Shown here piece by piece: positions 1 through 5,567 of a DNA stretch of 9,262 nt. How positions within the stretch are numbered: the first letter of the stretch is position 1; the number at the start of each line of letters is the position of its first letter. The translations under genes and the position numbers were made by a program. The stretch comes from an uncultured Desulfomonile sp. Its GTDB lineage: Bacteria; Desulfobacterota; Desulfomonilia; Desulfomonilales; Desulfomonilaceae. Below the pieces are notes generated by a model. That model had not been told where the DNA came from, made no database searches, and saw only the letters and a list, made by a program, of their open reading frames with translations. The stretch lies in NCBI GenBank assembly GCA_903920415.1, contig CAIXMD010000358.1, positions 1 through 9,262 on the forward strand, written 5' to 3'.

Positions 1-4
1 CCAG

Positions 5-37
5 TGTAGCCATTGTTATTTTTCACATTCTATGGAC
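5..37 (+). repeat. Left terminal inverted repeat
   Basis: This stretch aligns without gaps to the reverse complement of 2921-2953, matching at 21 of 33 positions. The matching blocks include ATTGTT (12-17) and ATGGAC (32-37). It begins with TGT, common at ends of DDE elements. The outer limit is uncertain because the window starts four bases before it. Confidence 0.65.
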
Positions 38-112
38 AGAAACGGGGAGATTTTCTCATAATATATTGACCTGAGGGGGAAAAGTATCAGAATAGATGGA
101 CCGAAAGAGGGC
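31..112 (+). repeat. Left-end iterons: three ATGGAC-like copies
   Basis: ATGGAC stands at 32-37, ATTGAC at 65-70 and ATGGAC at 96-101, all in the same orientation and 33 and 31 bases apart, about three helical turns. The first and third copies extend as ATGGAC-N-GAAA-NN-GGG. Arrays of transposase sites inside the ends are typical of TnsB/TniA/MuA-type elements, so these are probably binding sites for the DDE protein encoded at 728-2029. That assignment is inference; the repeats themselves are visible. Confidence 0.6.
66..93 (+). promoter_or_regulatory. Probable promoter of the transposon genes, inside the iterons
   Basis: TTGACC at 66-71 matches the -35 consensus at five of six positions. 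CAGAAT at 88-93 matches the -10 consensus at four of six, with a 16-base spacer. It points toward the first gene at 177. The -35 box lies within the middle iteron, and the third iteron begins just past the -10, so transposase bound to the end would probably block transcription. The match is moderate and unproven. Confidence 0.4.
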
Positions 113-161
113 GGCAGCTTAACGGAGCGACCGCCCTAACCATGTACGGGCACGTGGCCCG
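108..161 (+). other. Two hairpins in the leader of the first transposon gene
   Basis: AGGGCGG (108-114) pairs with CCGCCCT (131-137) around a 16-base loop. CGGGC (147-151) pairs with GCCCG (157-161) around a five-base loop. The second hairpin ends directly before the A-rich AAAAAAGGTG ribosome-binding region of the gene starting at 177. Such leaders may limit translation when the element is read from outside promoters. The structure is visible; the role is inferred. It is not a plus-strand terminator, since no T run follows. Confidence 0.45.
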
Positions 162-176
162 AAAAAAGGTGTTCTA

Positions 177-623
177 ATGATAGTCTCCGTTATTGTTTCC
201 ATCAAGGAGATTGTTGCAAAGGGGCGAGATTTTCCTTGGCCCAGACCAGAGGTCTGTCCTCGCTGTCACGGTCATCGGGTCTGGGGTCATGGATTCGTGG
301 CCGCATTTTTTGACGGTTTTGCTGATGAGGCTTTGTTGCGACGTTATCGGTGTCCGGATTGTCGTTGCGTTTTGAGGTTGCGGCCATCTGGTTTTTTCAA
401 ACGATTTCAGGCTTCCATCAAGACAATTAGAGACTGTATCGTTTACAGATTGGCGAATAGCAGATGGCCTAAAGCTATCTCACACACCCGCCAAGGTCAC
501 TGGTTGAGATCACTGTACAGAAAGACGCTCGCATACTTTGGTCAGGGATGGAAGGACCGTCTTCTGGAAGGATTTGATTATCTCGTTCGGATGGATGAGA
601 TTCCGGTTTCTCGTCGTATTTAA
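177..623 (+). CDS. DUF6431-like zinc-ribbon protein of the transposon
   Basis: A basic protein of 148 residues with two CxxC pairs, C27-C30 (CPRC) and C59-C62 (CPDC, with a further Cys at 64), which should bind one zinc ion. The segment RRYRCPDCRCVLRLRP and the helical, Arg/Lys/Trp-rich part that follows (about 72-125) resemble the zinc-ribbon plus helix-turn-helix heads of several transposases. I recognise the layout as that of DUF6431 proteins, which sit beside DDE transposase and ATPase genes. Its function is not established. DNA binding is likely, and by position it may be an accessory or target-choice factor, comparable in role to the zinc-finger TniQ/TnsD proteins; that is inference. 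The ATG at 177 follows an AAAGGTG ribosome site. It lies first in the transposon operon, with 104 bases before the chosen start of the next gene. Confidence 0.75.
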   Translation: MIVSVIVSIKEIVAKGRDFPWPRPEVCPRCHGHRVWGHGFVAAFFDGFADEALLRRYRCPDCRCVLRLRPSGFFKRFQASIKTIRDCIVYRLANSRWPKAISHTRQGHWLRSLYRKTLAYFGQGWKDRLLEGFDYLVRMDEIPVSRRI

Positions 624-727
624 ACTGAAAACCGCGTCTTGATCGCACACCCTACCGAAGAGTGTCGTTGTCTTGAAATTCCATTAGGGATAGCAACATG
701 GGACAATTCTTCGAAGGAGAACGATCA

Positions 728-2029
728 ATGAATGAGGATAAAAAGCGTCGGATTTCAGCATTCCGCTTCGGGGTGGTTCATGATCTTATAGGAGACACAG
801 AGCTTGAGACCGGAGAACAGGAGAGGCTTATTCGAGATAAGTGCGATCGAAAGTGGTTGATACCCTTCTCGGATAAGACACGAATTACACGGAGCACGAT
901 CTTGAGGTGGGTCAGGCTTTACAAAGAATCCGGGGGGAAACTGGAGGCCCTTTGTAATCATGAGCGTTCCGATCAAGGCAGTCCCAGATCCATAGATCAA
1001 GAGACCGGTCTTGCTTTGATCCGTTTGCGTCACGAGCTTCCCAAAGCCACTGTTATCAGACTGATCCACGAAATGAATATCCGGAAACTGATCACTCCTG
1101 GTCTAGATTTACATAGATCTACCGTATATCGCTTTTTAAATTCCAATGGTCTTAATAAAAAGAGCCGGGTTATACCCGAAGATAGACGCAGATTCGAAGC
1201 GGAGTCTCCCAATGACCTTTGGCAATCCGACTGTATGCACGGGCCTATGATACTCCATGAGAACAAGAAGAGAAAAACCTATCTCATTGCCTTTATAGAC
1301 GATCATTCGAGGCTGGTGCCTCATGGGGAGTTTTATCTGTCCGAATCGCTCGAATCTTACCTCAAGTCCTTGGAATCCGCTTTGTCCACAAGAGGGATGC
1401 CAAGAAAAATCTATACGGACAACGGAGCTGCGTTTCGATCCCATCATCTGGAGCATGTCACTGCTTGTCTGGGGATCGCTTTACTCCATGCCAGACCGTA
1501 CAAACCACAGGGTAAGGGAAAGATCGAACGCTTCTTTCGCACGGTCAGGTCTGAGTTTTTACCATACTTCAAAGGCTCGACACTGTTCGAACTAAACCAG
1601 GTTTTTTGTATTTGGCTCAACGATATATACCACTCCAGAAACCATTCTTCCACAGGCCAGACCCCGTTTGCCCGGTTCACCTCGAACATAGAACTCATAA
1701 GAGAATCCCCGGCTAATCTTAAGGACTACTTTCGGAAAATTGTAAGACGCAGGGTAGCCAAAGACAGAACGGTCTGCCTTAAAGGAAGAATTTTTGAGGC
1801 TCCTGTTCCCCTTATTGGCAAACAAGTATCGCTGCTTTATCACGAGCAGGAGCTGGATCGTATAGAAGTCTCATTCGAGGGACGATCCTATGGATTACTC
1901 ACTGTTTTGGACATACACGTCAACTGTAGAGTCAAAAGAGATAAGAACAACAACATAGAGCTTGAATCAACCTCTTGCCCTGAAAACTACAAAGGTGGGA
2001 GCCTATGGGGAAAGGAGGATGATGAATGA
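728..2029 (+). CDS. DDE (DD35E) transposase, TniA/TnsB/MuA-like
   Basis: A transposase of 433 residues that should cut and join the transposon ends. From the N-terminus it has a basic helical, helix-turn-helix-rich half (about 1-155), an RNase H-fold catalytic core (about 160-320) and a C-terminal beta-barrel region of the Mu type (about 340-400, around RRRVAKDRTVCLKGRIFEAP). The catalytic triad is D168 (in DLWQSDCMHG), D231 (in IYTDNGAAF) and E267 (in GKGKIERFFR), with 35 residues between the second Asp and the Glu. The core resembles IS481/integrase-type proteins, but the partner ATPase places it nearer TniA/TnsB. The ATG at 728 is preferred because AAGGAGA (714-720) lies seven bases before it. 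An in-frame ATG at 698 has only a weak site and would add ten residues. The reading frame is intact. Confidence 0.88.
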   Translation: MNEDKKRRISAFRFGVVHDLIGDTELETGEQERLIRDKCDRKWLIPFSDKTRITRSTILRWVRLYKESGGKLEALCNHERSDQGSPRSIDQETGLALIRLRHELPKATVIRLIHEMNIRKLITPGLDLHRSTVYRFLNSNGLNKKSRVIPEDRRRFEAESPNDLWQSDCMHGPMILHENKKRKTYLIAFIDDHSRLVPHGEFYLSESLESYLKSLESALSTRGMPRKIYTDNGAAFRSHHLEHVTACLGIALLHARPYKPQGKGKIERFFRTVRSEFLPYFKGSTLFELNQVFCIWLNDIYHSRNHSSTGQTPFARFTSNIELIRESPANLKDYFRKIVRRRVAKDRTVCLKGRIFEAPVPLIGKQVSLLYHEQELDRIEVSFEGRSYGLLTVLDIHVNCRVKRDKNNNIELESTSCPENYKGGSLWGKEDDE

Positions 2030-2835
2030 GCGCAACTTATCGCGCCTTTTTCGGAATGACAAAGGAGGCGTTTGATCCTGATTTAGGCTTGAAAGACATT
2101 CTTGAAACCCAAGACATCGCATCTATAAAACAGCGTTTTGATTATACTCTCAGGCTCGGAGCAGTAGGTCTGATCACGGGCCAGGTTGGAAGCGGCAAGT
2201 CTACGGCTCTCAGATACGTCCTATCAAAGCTTCATCCCTCGGAATACAAAACCATATGGATAACCGCATGCTCTGGTTCAATACTGGAGTTCTACCGACT
2301 CTTTCTCGCTGAGATGGGTATCCACATGGCCGGATCATCAAAAGCCATCATGATGCGGCTCATAAAAAAAACTGTCCGAGAAATCGTCATTGAGAAGAAA
2401 ATGAAAATCGTCCTCGTGGTCGATGAGGCGTCCCTCATGCGACTGGAAGTCTTTGCCGAACTCCATACCATCACCCAGTTCGAGCAAGACTCAAAACCCT
2501 GGCTGCCGATAATCCTAACCGGAAGAACAAGCCTCATCGACAAGCTCATGTATCAGACGTCCATGCCTCTGGCGTCAAGAGTAGTTGCAAGAAGCCATAT
2601 GGAGCCGCTATCCAGACAAGAAATGGAACAGTATATTCTTCATCATCTGTCTATTACCGGTGTAAAAACAAATCTCTTCGAGGACACCGCTATTACCGCT
2701 GTCCATCAAGGCTCAGGAGGAGCACTCAGAAAGGCCAATCACCTGGCAAGAGGGGCTCTCGTAGCCGCAGCAAAAGATCAATCCAGGACTATAACCGCTG
2801 ATCATGTGCGTCTGGCTTCCACCGAAATCTTTTAA
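2026..2835 (+). CDS. AAA+ ATPase of the transposon (ExeA/TniB/TnsC-like)
   Basis: A 269-residue ATPase that probably activates the transposase and directs it to target DNA, as MuB, TnsC and TniB do. The N-terminus YRAFFGMTKEAFDPD (5-19) is the hallmark of ExeA-type ATPases. Walker A is GQVGSGKST (52-60), Walker B is IVLVVDEA (128-135, D133-E134), a sensor-1-like ILTGRT lies at 163-168, and R185 in LASRV is a candidate arginine finger. The gene starts at ATGA (2026-2029), overlapping the transposase stop, with AGGAGG (2013-2018) seven bases before the ATG, so translation is coupled. ExeA in type II secretion is related in sequence, but there is no membrane segment or peptidoglycan-binding domain here and the context is transposition. 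Confidence 0.88.
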   Translation: MSATYRAFFGMTKEAFDPDLGLKDILETQDIASIKQRFDYTLRLGAVGLITGQVGSGKSTALRYVLSKLHPSEYKTIWITACSGSILEFYRLFLAEMGIHMAGSSKAIMMRLIKKTVREIVIEKKMKIVLVVDEASLMRLEVFAELHTITQFEQDSKPWLPIILTGRTSLIDKLMYQTSMPLASRVVARSHMEPLSRQEMEQYILHHLSITGVKTNLFEDTAITAVHQGSGGALRKANHLARGALVAAAKDQSRTITADHVRLASTEIF

Positions 2836-2845
2836 TCACCGAATG

Positions 2846-2868
2846 CCGAGCCGGGTTGCCCGGCTCGG
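2846..2868 (+). terminator. Strong GC hairpin after the transposon operon
   Basis: CCGAGCCGGG (2846-2855) pairs perfectly over ten bases with CCCGGCTCGG (2859-2868) around a TTG loop, 11 bases after the ATPase stop. No T run follows, so it may act as a weak or Rho-assisted terminator or protect the 3' end of the RNA. The right arm runs into the innermost right-end iteron. Confidence 0.5.
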
Positions 2869-2926
2869 TCCAAACAACATGAAAAAAGACTATGCCGTCC
2901 CAAATAATCAGAAAAAAATAGTCCAT
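2868..2926 (-). repeat. Right-end iterons: three ATGGAC-like copies
   Basis: Read on the minus strand, ATGGAC (2921-2926), TGGGAC (2897-2902) and TTGGAC (2868-2873) repeat at 24 and 29 base intervals, in the orientation opposite to the left-end copies. The innermost shares TGGACCGA with the left copy at 97-104. The mirrored layout supports their being transposase sites of one element. The second and third copies are degenerate. Confidence 0.5.
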
Positions 2927-2953
2927 TTAATCTGAGATTCAACAATAGGCAAG
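2921..2953 (-). repeat. Right terminal inverted repeat
   Basis: This is the partner of 5-37, with 21 of 33 positions matching in inverted orientation. ATGGAC lies 27 bases in from the proposed outer edge in both ends, which supports the alignment. The true tip could be 2958, where the plus strand reads ACA. Confidence 0.65.
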
Positions 2954-3216
2954 TGACAACAATAAGCCTGGATGCGATTCGTTGAAATAAACTCATCACT
3001 GCTGACCCATCTCATCCTGGAATTAACATCCTCCAACTAGTCTGTACTAGTCAGGCAATTCCAGAGAAACAAGTTGTTGGTTCTGATTATTGAGTAGCCT
3101 CTCTTGTCTTTTTTTCATCTTGAATTCTGTCCTACCGGAATTGAAACCTTTTATTTTCAAGTTGAGGAAGCTTTAACCCTTAACAGTTACATGAACAAGT
3201 TCGTTTCAATTTTGAT
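2954..3216. other. Intergenic region between transposon and gctB, no gene seen
   Basis: No open frame with family resemblance is visible in these 263 bases. It is AT-rich and holds a nested inverted repeat (3017-3064), a T-rich stretch near 3108-3117, and a perfect 9-base inverted pair AATTGAAAC (3139-3147) / GTTTCAATT (3203-3211). The transposon operon and the CoA-transferase operon converge on this stretch. Confidence 0.5.
3017..3064. repeat. Nested inverted repeat of unknown role
   Basis: CTGGAATT (3017-3024) pairs perfectly with AATTCCAG (3057-3064). Inside, ACTAGT (3036-3041) pairs with ACTAGT (3046-3051) around CTGT; read directly, ACTAGTC repeats at 3036-3042 and 3046-3052. No T run follows, so a simple intrinsic terminator is unlikely. 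It could be a protein-binding or recombination site, or a shared transcription end between the convergent operons. Confidence 0.4.
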
Positions 3217-3978
3217 TCAACTCAAAATCAGTTTTTGAGGATCTATTTGCTCTCTGAGAGTCTTGAGTTCCAGGTCTGTCGGGGGCACGGACTGAGCAGC
3301 GTTCGATAAATCAATTTCAAATCCTGTGTTAGCCGCTACTTCTTCAGGAGAAACTCCGGGATAATGTTGAGAGAGGACCATATGTTTTGTCTCGGGATGA
3401 AAAGCCATAATTGCAAGATTGGTCACCACAGCCATGGGCCCTCCCCTGAAGAAGCCTGCTTTCTCTCTTGAGTCATTACCGCAAAGCCATCCTGGACTGG
3501 TAAAGTAATCCAATTTTTCAACAAATCTTCTCTTTTCATGTTCCATGAAAATGATAAATCCTGAGGCTAGAGAGGCAGCGTCACAAGCGCCTCCACTTCC
3601 TGGAAAACGAGTCTTCGGATGATGGTAGTCTCCAAGGCAAGTTGAGTTCAGATTGCCGAAGCGATCTATCTGAGCGGCTCCGAGGAACGCTATGGTTCTG
3701 AGTCTCTTGTTTGAAAGCAGAGAAAAAGATTCGATAAGTCCTGAGTTCATTGACGCTCCAGCCATGACTCTGGGATCCGCTACCGCCAATGGTAATTCAT
3801 CCAAAGATGGGTCTATGCCACCAGTTTCGAAAAAAACAACGGAGTTCGCAGCATGTATGCGTTTGGCCACAGTAGCCGCTAAAATGGAAATTCCTGTTCC
3901 TGCGAATACCACGTCACCGTCATTAATAAGCCTTCCAGCGGTGATAGCCATCATTTCGAGTTTGGAATATCCGCTCAC
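3217..3978 (-). CDS. gctB: Glutaconate-type CoA-transferase, subunit B
   Basis: The 253-residue beta subunit of a family I (type I) CoA-transferase, which moves CoA between an acyl-CoA and a carboxylate by way of an enzyme glutamyl-CoA thioester. It matches Acidaminococcus fermentans GctB from memory, including GDYHHPKTRF-GSGGA, EHEKRRF, DYFTSPGW and the EIDLSNA stretch near the end. E51 in VVFFETGGID aligns with catalytic Glu54 of GctB. The start is GTG (3976-3978), beginning MSGYSKLEMMAIT, with AAGGA of the overlapping upstream stop region as a plausible ribosome site. It follows gctA after only 12 bases, so the two are co-translated into one enzyme. GctB is about 266 residues, so the length is normal. 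The real acid substrate (glutaconate or another in amino-acid or aromatic breakdown) cannot be read from sequence alone. Confidence 0.88.
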   Translation of the reverse strand: MSGYSKLEMMAITAGRLINDGDVVFAGTGISILAATVAKRIHAANSVVFFETGGIDPSLDELPLAVADPRVMAGASMNSGLIESFSLLSNKRLRTIAFLGAAQIDRFGNLNSTCLGDYHHPKTRFPGSGGACDAASLASGFIIFMEHEKRRFVEKLDYFTSPGWLCGNDSREKAGFFRGGPMAVVTNLAIMAFHPETKHMVLSQHYPGVSPEEVAANTGFEIDLSNAAQSVPPTDLELKTLREQIDPQKLILS

Positions 3979-3990
3979 ATCACCTATTCC

Positions 3991-4965
3991 TTATTTGCGA
4001 TCCAGCCCCACAGCGTATCCCAAGGTAGGATCCGCCTTGATTTTGAGCAACTGCGATACTCCAATCTTTTCCAGGTAAGCCATCTGATCCGGTATGTCGT
4101 AAACCCATTCCTTGAGATAGCGTTCAAACTTATTGTCATCGTGTGCCATGTCACTGTAAAGCCGCAAATGAGCAGGATCATAGTCATAGAAATAGTGGCA
4201 GGCGGTCGGATGAGCCGCCATGGGCGCTTTTACCACAGCATCTATCAAGAAAGGGGGCAGAGAGTTCTGATCTGGATCACGTCGAATCTCAGATCTGGGA
4301 AGAATTTCCTCGCAGGTGACTATGACCTTGGACGCTGAATTGGCTTGCTCCAGGTCGGCAAAAGTCAAGCCCTTTATCCTGACTGTTCCGTCTGTGCCGA
4401 CGTATTGGGCGTGAATAATGGATACATCAGGGTTTAGGGCCGGCAATAGGACAACTTTGTCATTTTCTTTTCCAAAGGGATTTTGTGCTATTTCGAGTTT
4501 CTTTATTGGTATTTTCCCCTTACCTCTATCCTCTTTGGGAAAACCATCCATCCTCACGATGTCGGTTTCGAGACCGGATTTAGTGACCATGTACGGCAGC
4601 CCCATGGCGCCACCCAAAAAACGTAAACTCATCTGATAGTTGGAATAATCTTCTGTTTTTATAAGTCCTGCGCTTACAGCCTTTCTGAAGCGAATACAGG
4701 TTGGCGCGAATCTGCCCATGCCCCCGTAGGCAATTTCAAGGTGGCTCACACAGCCCGCTCCGATTAGTAGATCAAGGGCCTGACCATGTGAGTGACACAC
4801 AACGTGCAAATTCTGAATTCTTTGTTTGATTATCTCTCTGGCGATCAGCATTGGGTTACGGTTAACTGTGAAACCACCTAACGCCAATTGATCGCCATTT
4901 TTTATAAACTTCTCTACCGCTTCCTGAGCGGTCATCAGTTTCGATTGCAAGTTATCGTATGGCAT
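3991..4965 (-). CDS. gctA: Glutaconate-type CoA-transferase, subunit A
   Basis: The 324-residue alpha subunit of the same cytosolic enzyme. The N-terminal GDQLALGGFTVNRNP (24-38) is the glycine-rich start of family I alpha subunits. Further blocks agree closely with A. fermentans GctA as I recall it: DVSIIHAQYVGTDGTVRI, VTCEEILPRSEIRRDP, LIDAVVKAP-AAHPTACH-FYDYD, LKEWVYDI and the C-terminal GYAVGLD. GctA has about 320 residues, so this copy is full length. The catalytic Glu lies in the partner subunit. The ATG at 4965 has only a weak ribosome site in the 15 bases before it. The order A then B with a 12-base gap is the usual one. Related heterodimers with other roles exist (3-oxoacid CoA-transferases, IpdAB ring hydrolases), but the glutaconate group is the closest fit. 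Confidence 0.88.
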   Translation of the reverse strand: MPYDNLQSKLMTAQEAVEKFIKNGDQLALGGFTVNRNPMLIAREIIKQRIQNLHVVCHSHGQALDLLIGAGCVSHLEIAYGGMGRFAPTCIRFRKAVSAGLIKTEDYSNYQMSLRFLGGAMGLPYMVTKSGLETDIVRMDGFPKEDRGKGKIPIKKLEIAQNPFGKENDKVVLLPALNPDVSIIHAQYVGTDGTVRIKGLTFADLEQANSASKVIVTCEEILPRSEIRRDPDQNSLPPFLIDAVVKAPMAAHPTACHYFYDYDPAHLRLYSDMAHDDNKFERYLKEWVYDIPDQMAYLEKIGVSQLLKIKADPTLGYAVGLDRK

Positions 4966-5193
4966 GTGTGTTCCGACCTACGTTTACGGTAATCAATGGT
5001 CTGGAAAGGCACGTCTCCTCAAACCAATCGTTGATGAGTTGAATAATCTTGCCGACAACAAGAACGAACGGCCGTTTAGTGATCAACTTACAAATGATAC
5101 TGTCATATGAAGTCCCAAAATGATAGGCTTAACGTACTACAAAAGGCACCCGCCTAGGCTTGGACATCCCTTGCAAAGGACTGGCACGTTCTC
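4966..5193. other. Divergent intergenic region between gctA and the decayed binding-protein gene
   Basis: This must hold the gctA promoter on the minus strand and any remaining promoter for the plus-strand genes, but I see no convincing -35/-10 pair on either strand. A plus-strand frame of 48 codons (4964-5110) is open here, overlapping the gctA start. It has no clear ribosome site and I do not recognise it. Confidence 0.35.
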
Positions 5194-5567
5194 ATGCTGA
5201 AGTCGTTCAAAGCACAGATGGTAGCGGCCTGTATGGCCTTATTCCTGATTATAATCGTCCAGCCTGTACATGTTTTGGCGGCTTGTTGAAGCCTCTATTA
5301 AAGGATGGCTGTACGCGTTCGACAATCCGGAAGGACACTGGGTCTGGTCATGAAGCACGACGATGCTGCCCACACAGGAACCAACAGGGCTCACCAGAGA
5401 TGGATGCTGTCCCGTATATGAAAGATTTGATCTTGCCTGGAGGGGATAAAGCAGGCATGGGAAAGCTTAGAGAGGAAGACTACGTCTGGGTGGGACAACT
5501 GCTCAAAGAATTTGGCTTTGTCAACAAAGTCCCGGAGCTTAATGTTTTTTATCGGGGCCTGCAATGA
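5194..5567 (+). pseudogene. Decayed ABC-type substrate-binding protein (NMT1/TauA-like)
   Basis: The remains of a periplasmic binding protein, spread over several frames. From ATG 5194 a signal peptide reads MLKSFKAQMV, then a hydrophobic core and a VLAAC end, then meets TGA about 30 residues in. From about 5282 another frame gives LVEASIKGWLYAFDNPE. Near 5330 the frame shifts to TLGLVMKHDDAAHTG through WMLSR. Near 5415 it shifts again to YMKDLILPGGDKAGMG through the end NVFYRGLQ. ASIKGWLYAF-NPE, RWMLSRMKDLI and EEDYVWVGQLLKEFGFV are typical of the C-terminal part of NMT1/TauA-type binding proteins of about 330 residues. About 125 residues of coding matter survive, so roughly 200 internal residues are gone. 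A 135-codon open frame from 5160 is real coding frame only after about 5415. Its stop overlaps the cyclase start by ATGA, suggesting the intact gene was co-translated with the cyclase. Confidence 0.8.

Larger units (their letters stand above)
5..2953 (+). mobile_element. Three-gene DDE transposon with AAA+ ATPase (Tn7/Tn5053-like core)
   Basis: The element carries three same-strand genes (zinc-ribbon protein, DD35E transposase, AAA+ ATPase) between imperfect inverted ends. Positions 5-37 match the reverse complement of 2921-2953 at 21 of 33 positions, including ATTGTT and ATGGAC. Both ends also hold several ATGGAC-like copies in mirrored orientation. Transposase plus ATPase is the core shared by Tn7 (TnsB/TnsC), Tn5053 (TniA/TniB) and Mu (MuA/MuB); the small size and the DUF6431-like gene set it apart. 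The exact ends and target duplication cannot be fixed. Only four bases precede position 5, and the right end could extend to ACA at 2956-2958, since the left end begins TGT at 5. All three genes are intact, so the element may be active. Confidence 0.8.

Noticed and set aside
698..727. Upstream ATG at 698 as the transposase start
   Set aside because: The ATG at 728 has a much stronger ribosome site (AAGGAGA, seven bases away) and the extra ten residues show nothing of the family.
3139..3211. AATTGAAAC and GTTTCAATT resemble the ends of CRISPR repeats
   Set aside because: There are only two copies, in inverted and not direct orientation, with no repeat-spacer series and no cas genes.
5182..5198. 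Sigma-54-like TGGCAC ... TGC before the decayed binding-protein gene
   Set aside because: The GG and GC elements are one base too far apart and the downstream element overlaps the start codon of the pseudogene.
5160..5414. Open frame giving the first 85 residues of a 135-residue protein
   Set aside because: This part is out of frame with the recognisable binding-protein pieces, which lie in the other two frames. Only the part after about 5415 is genuine coding frame.
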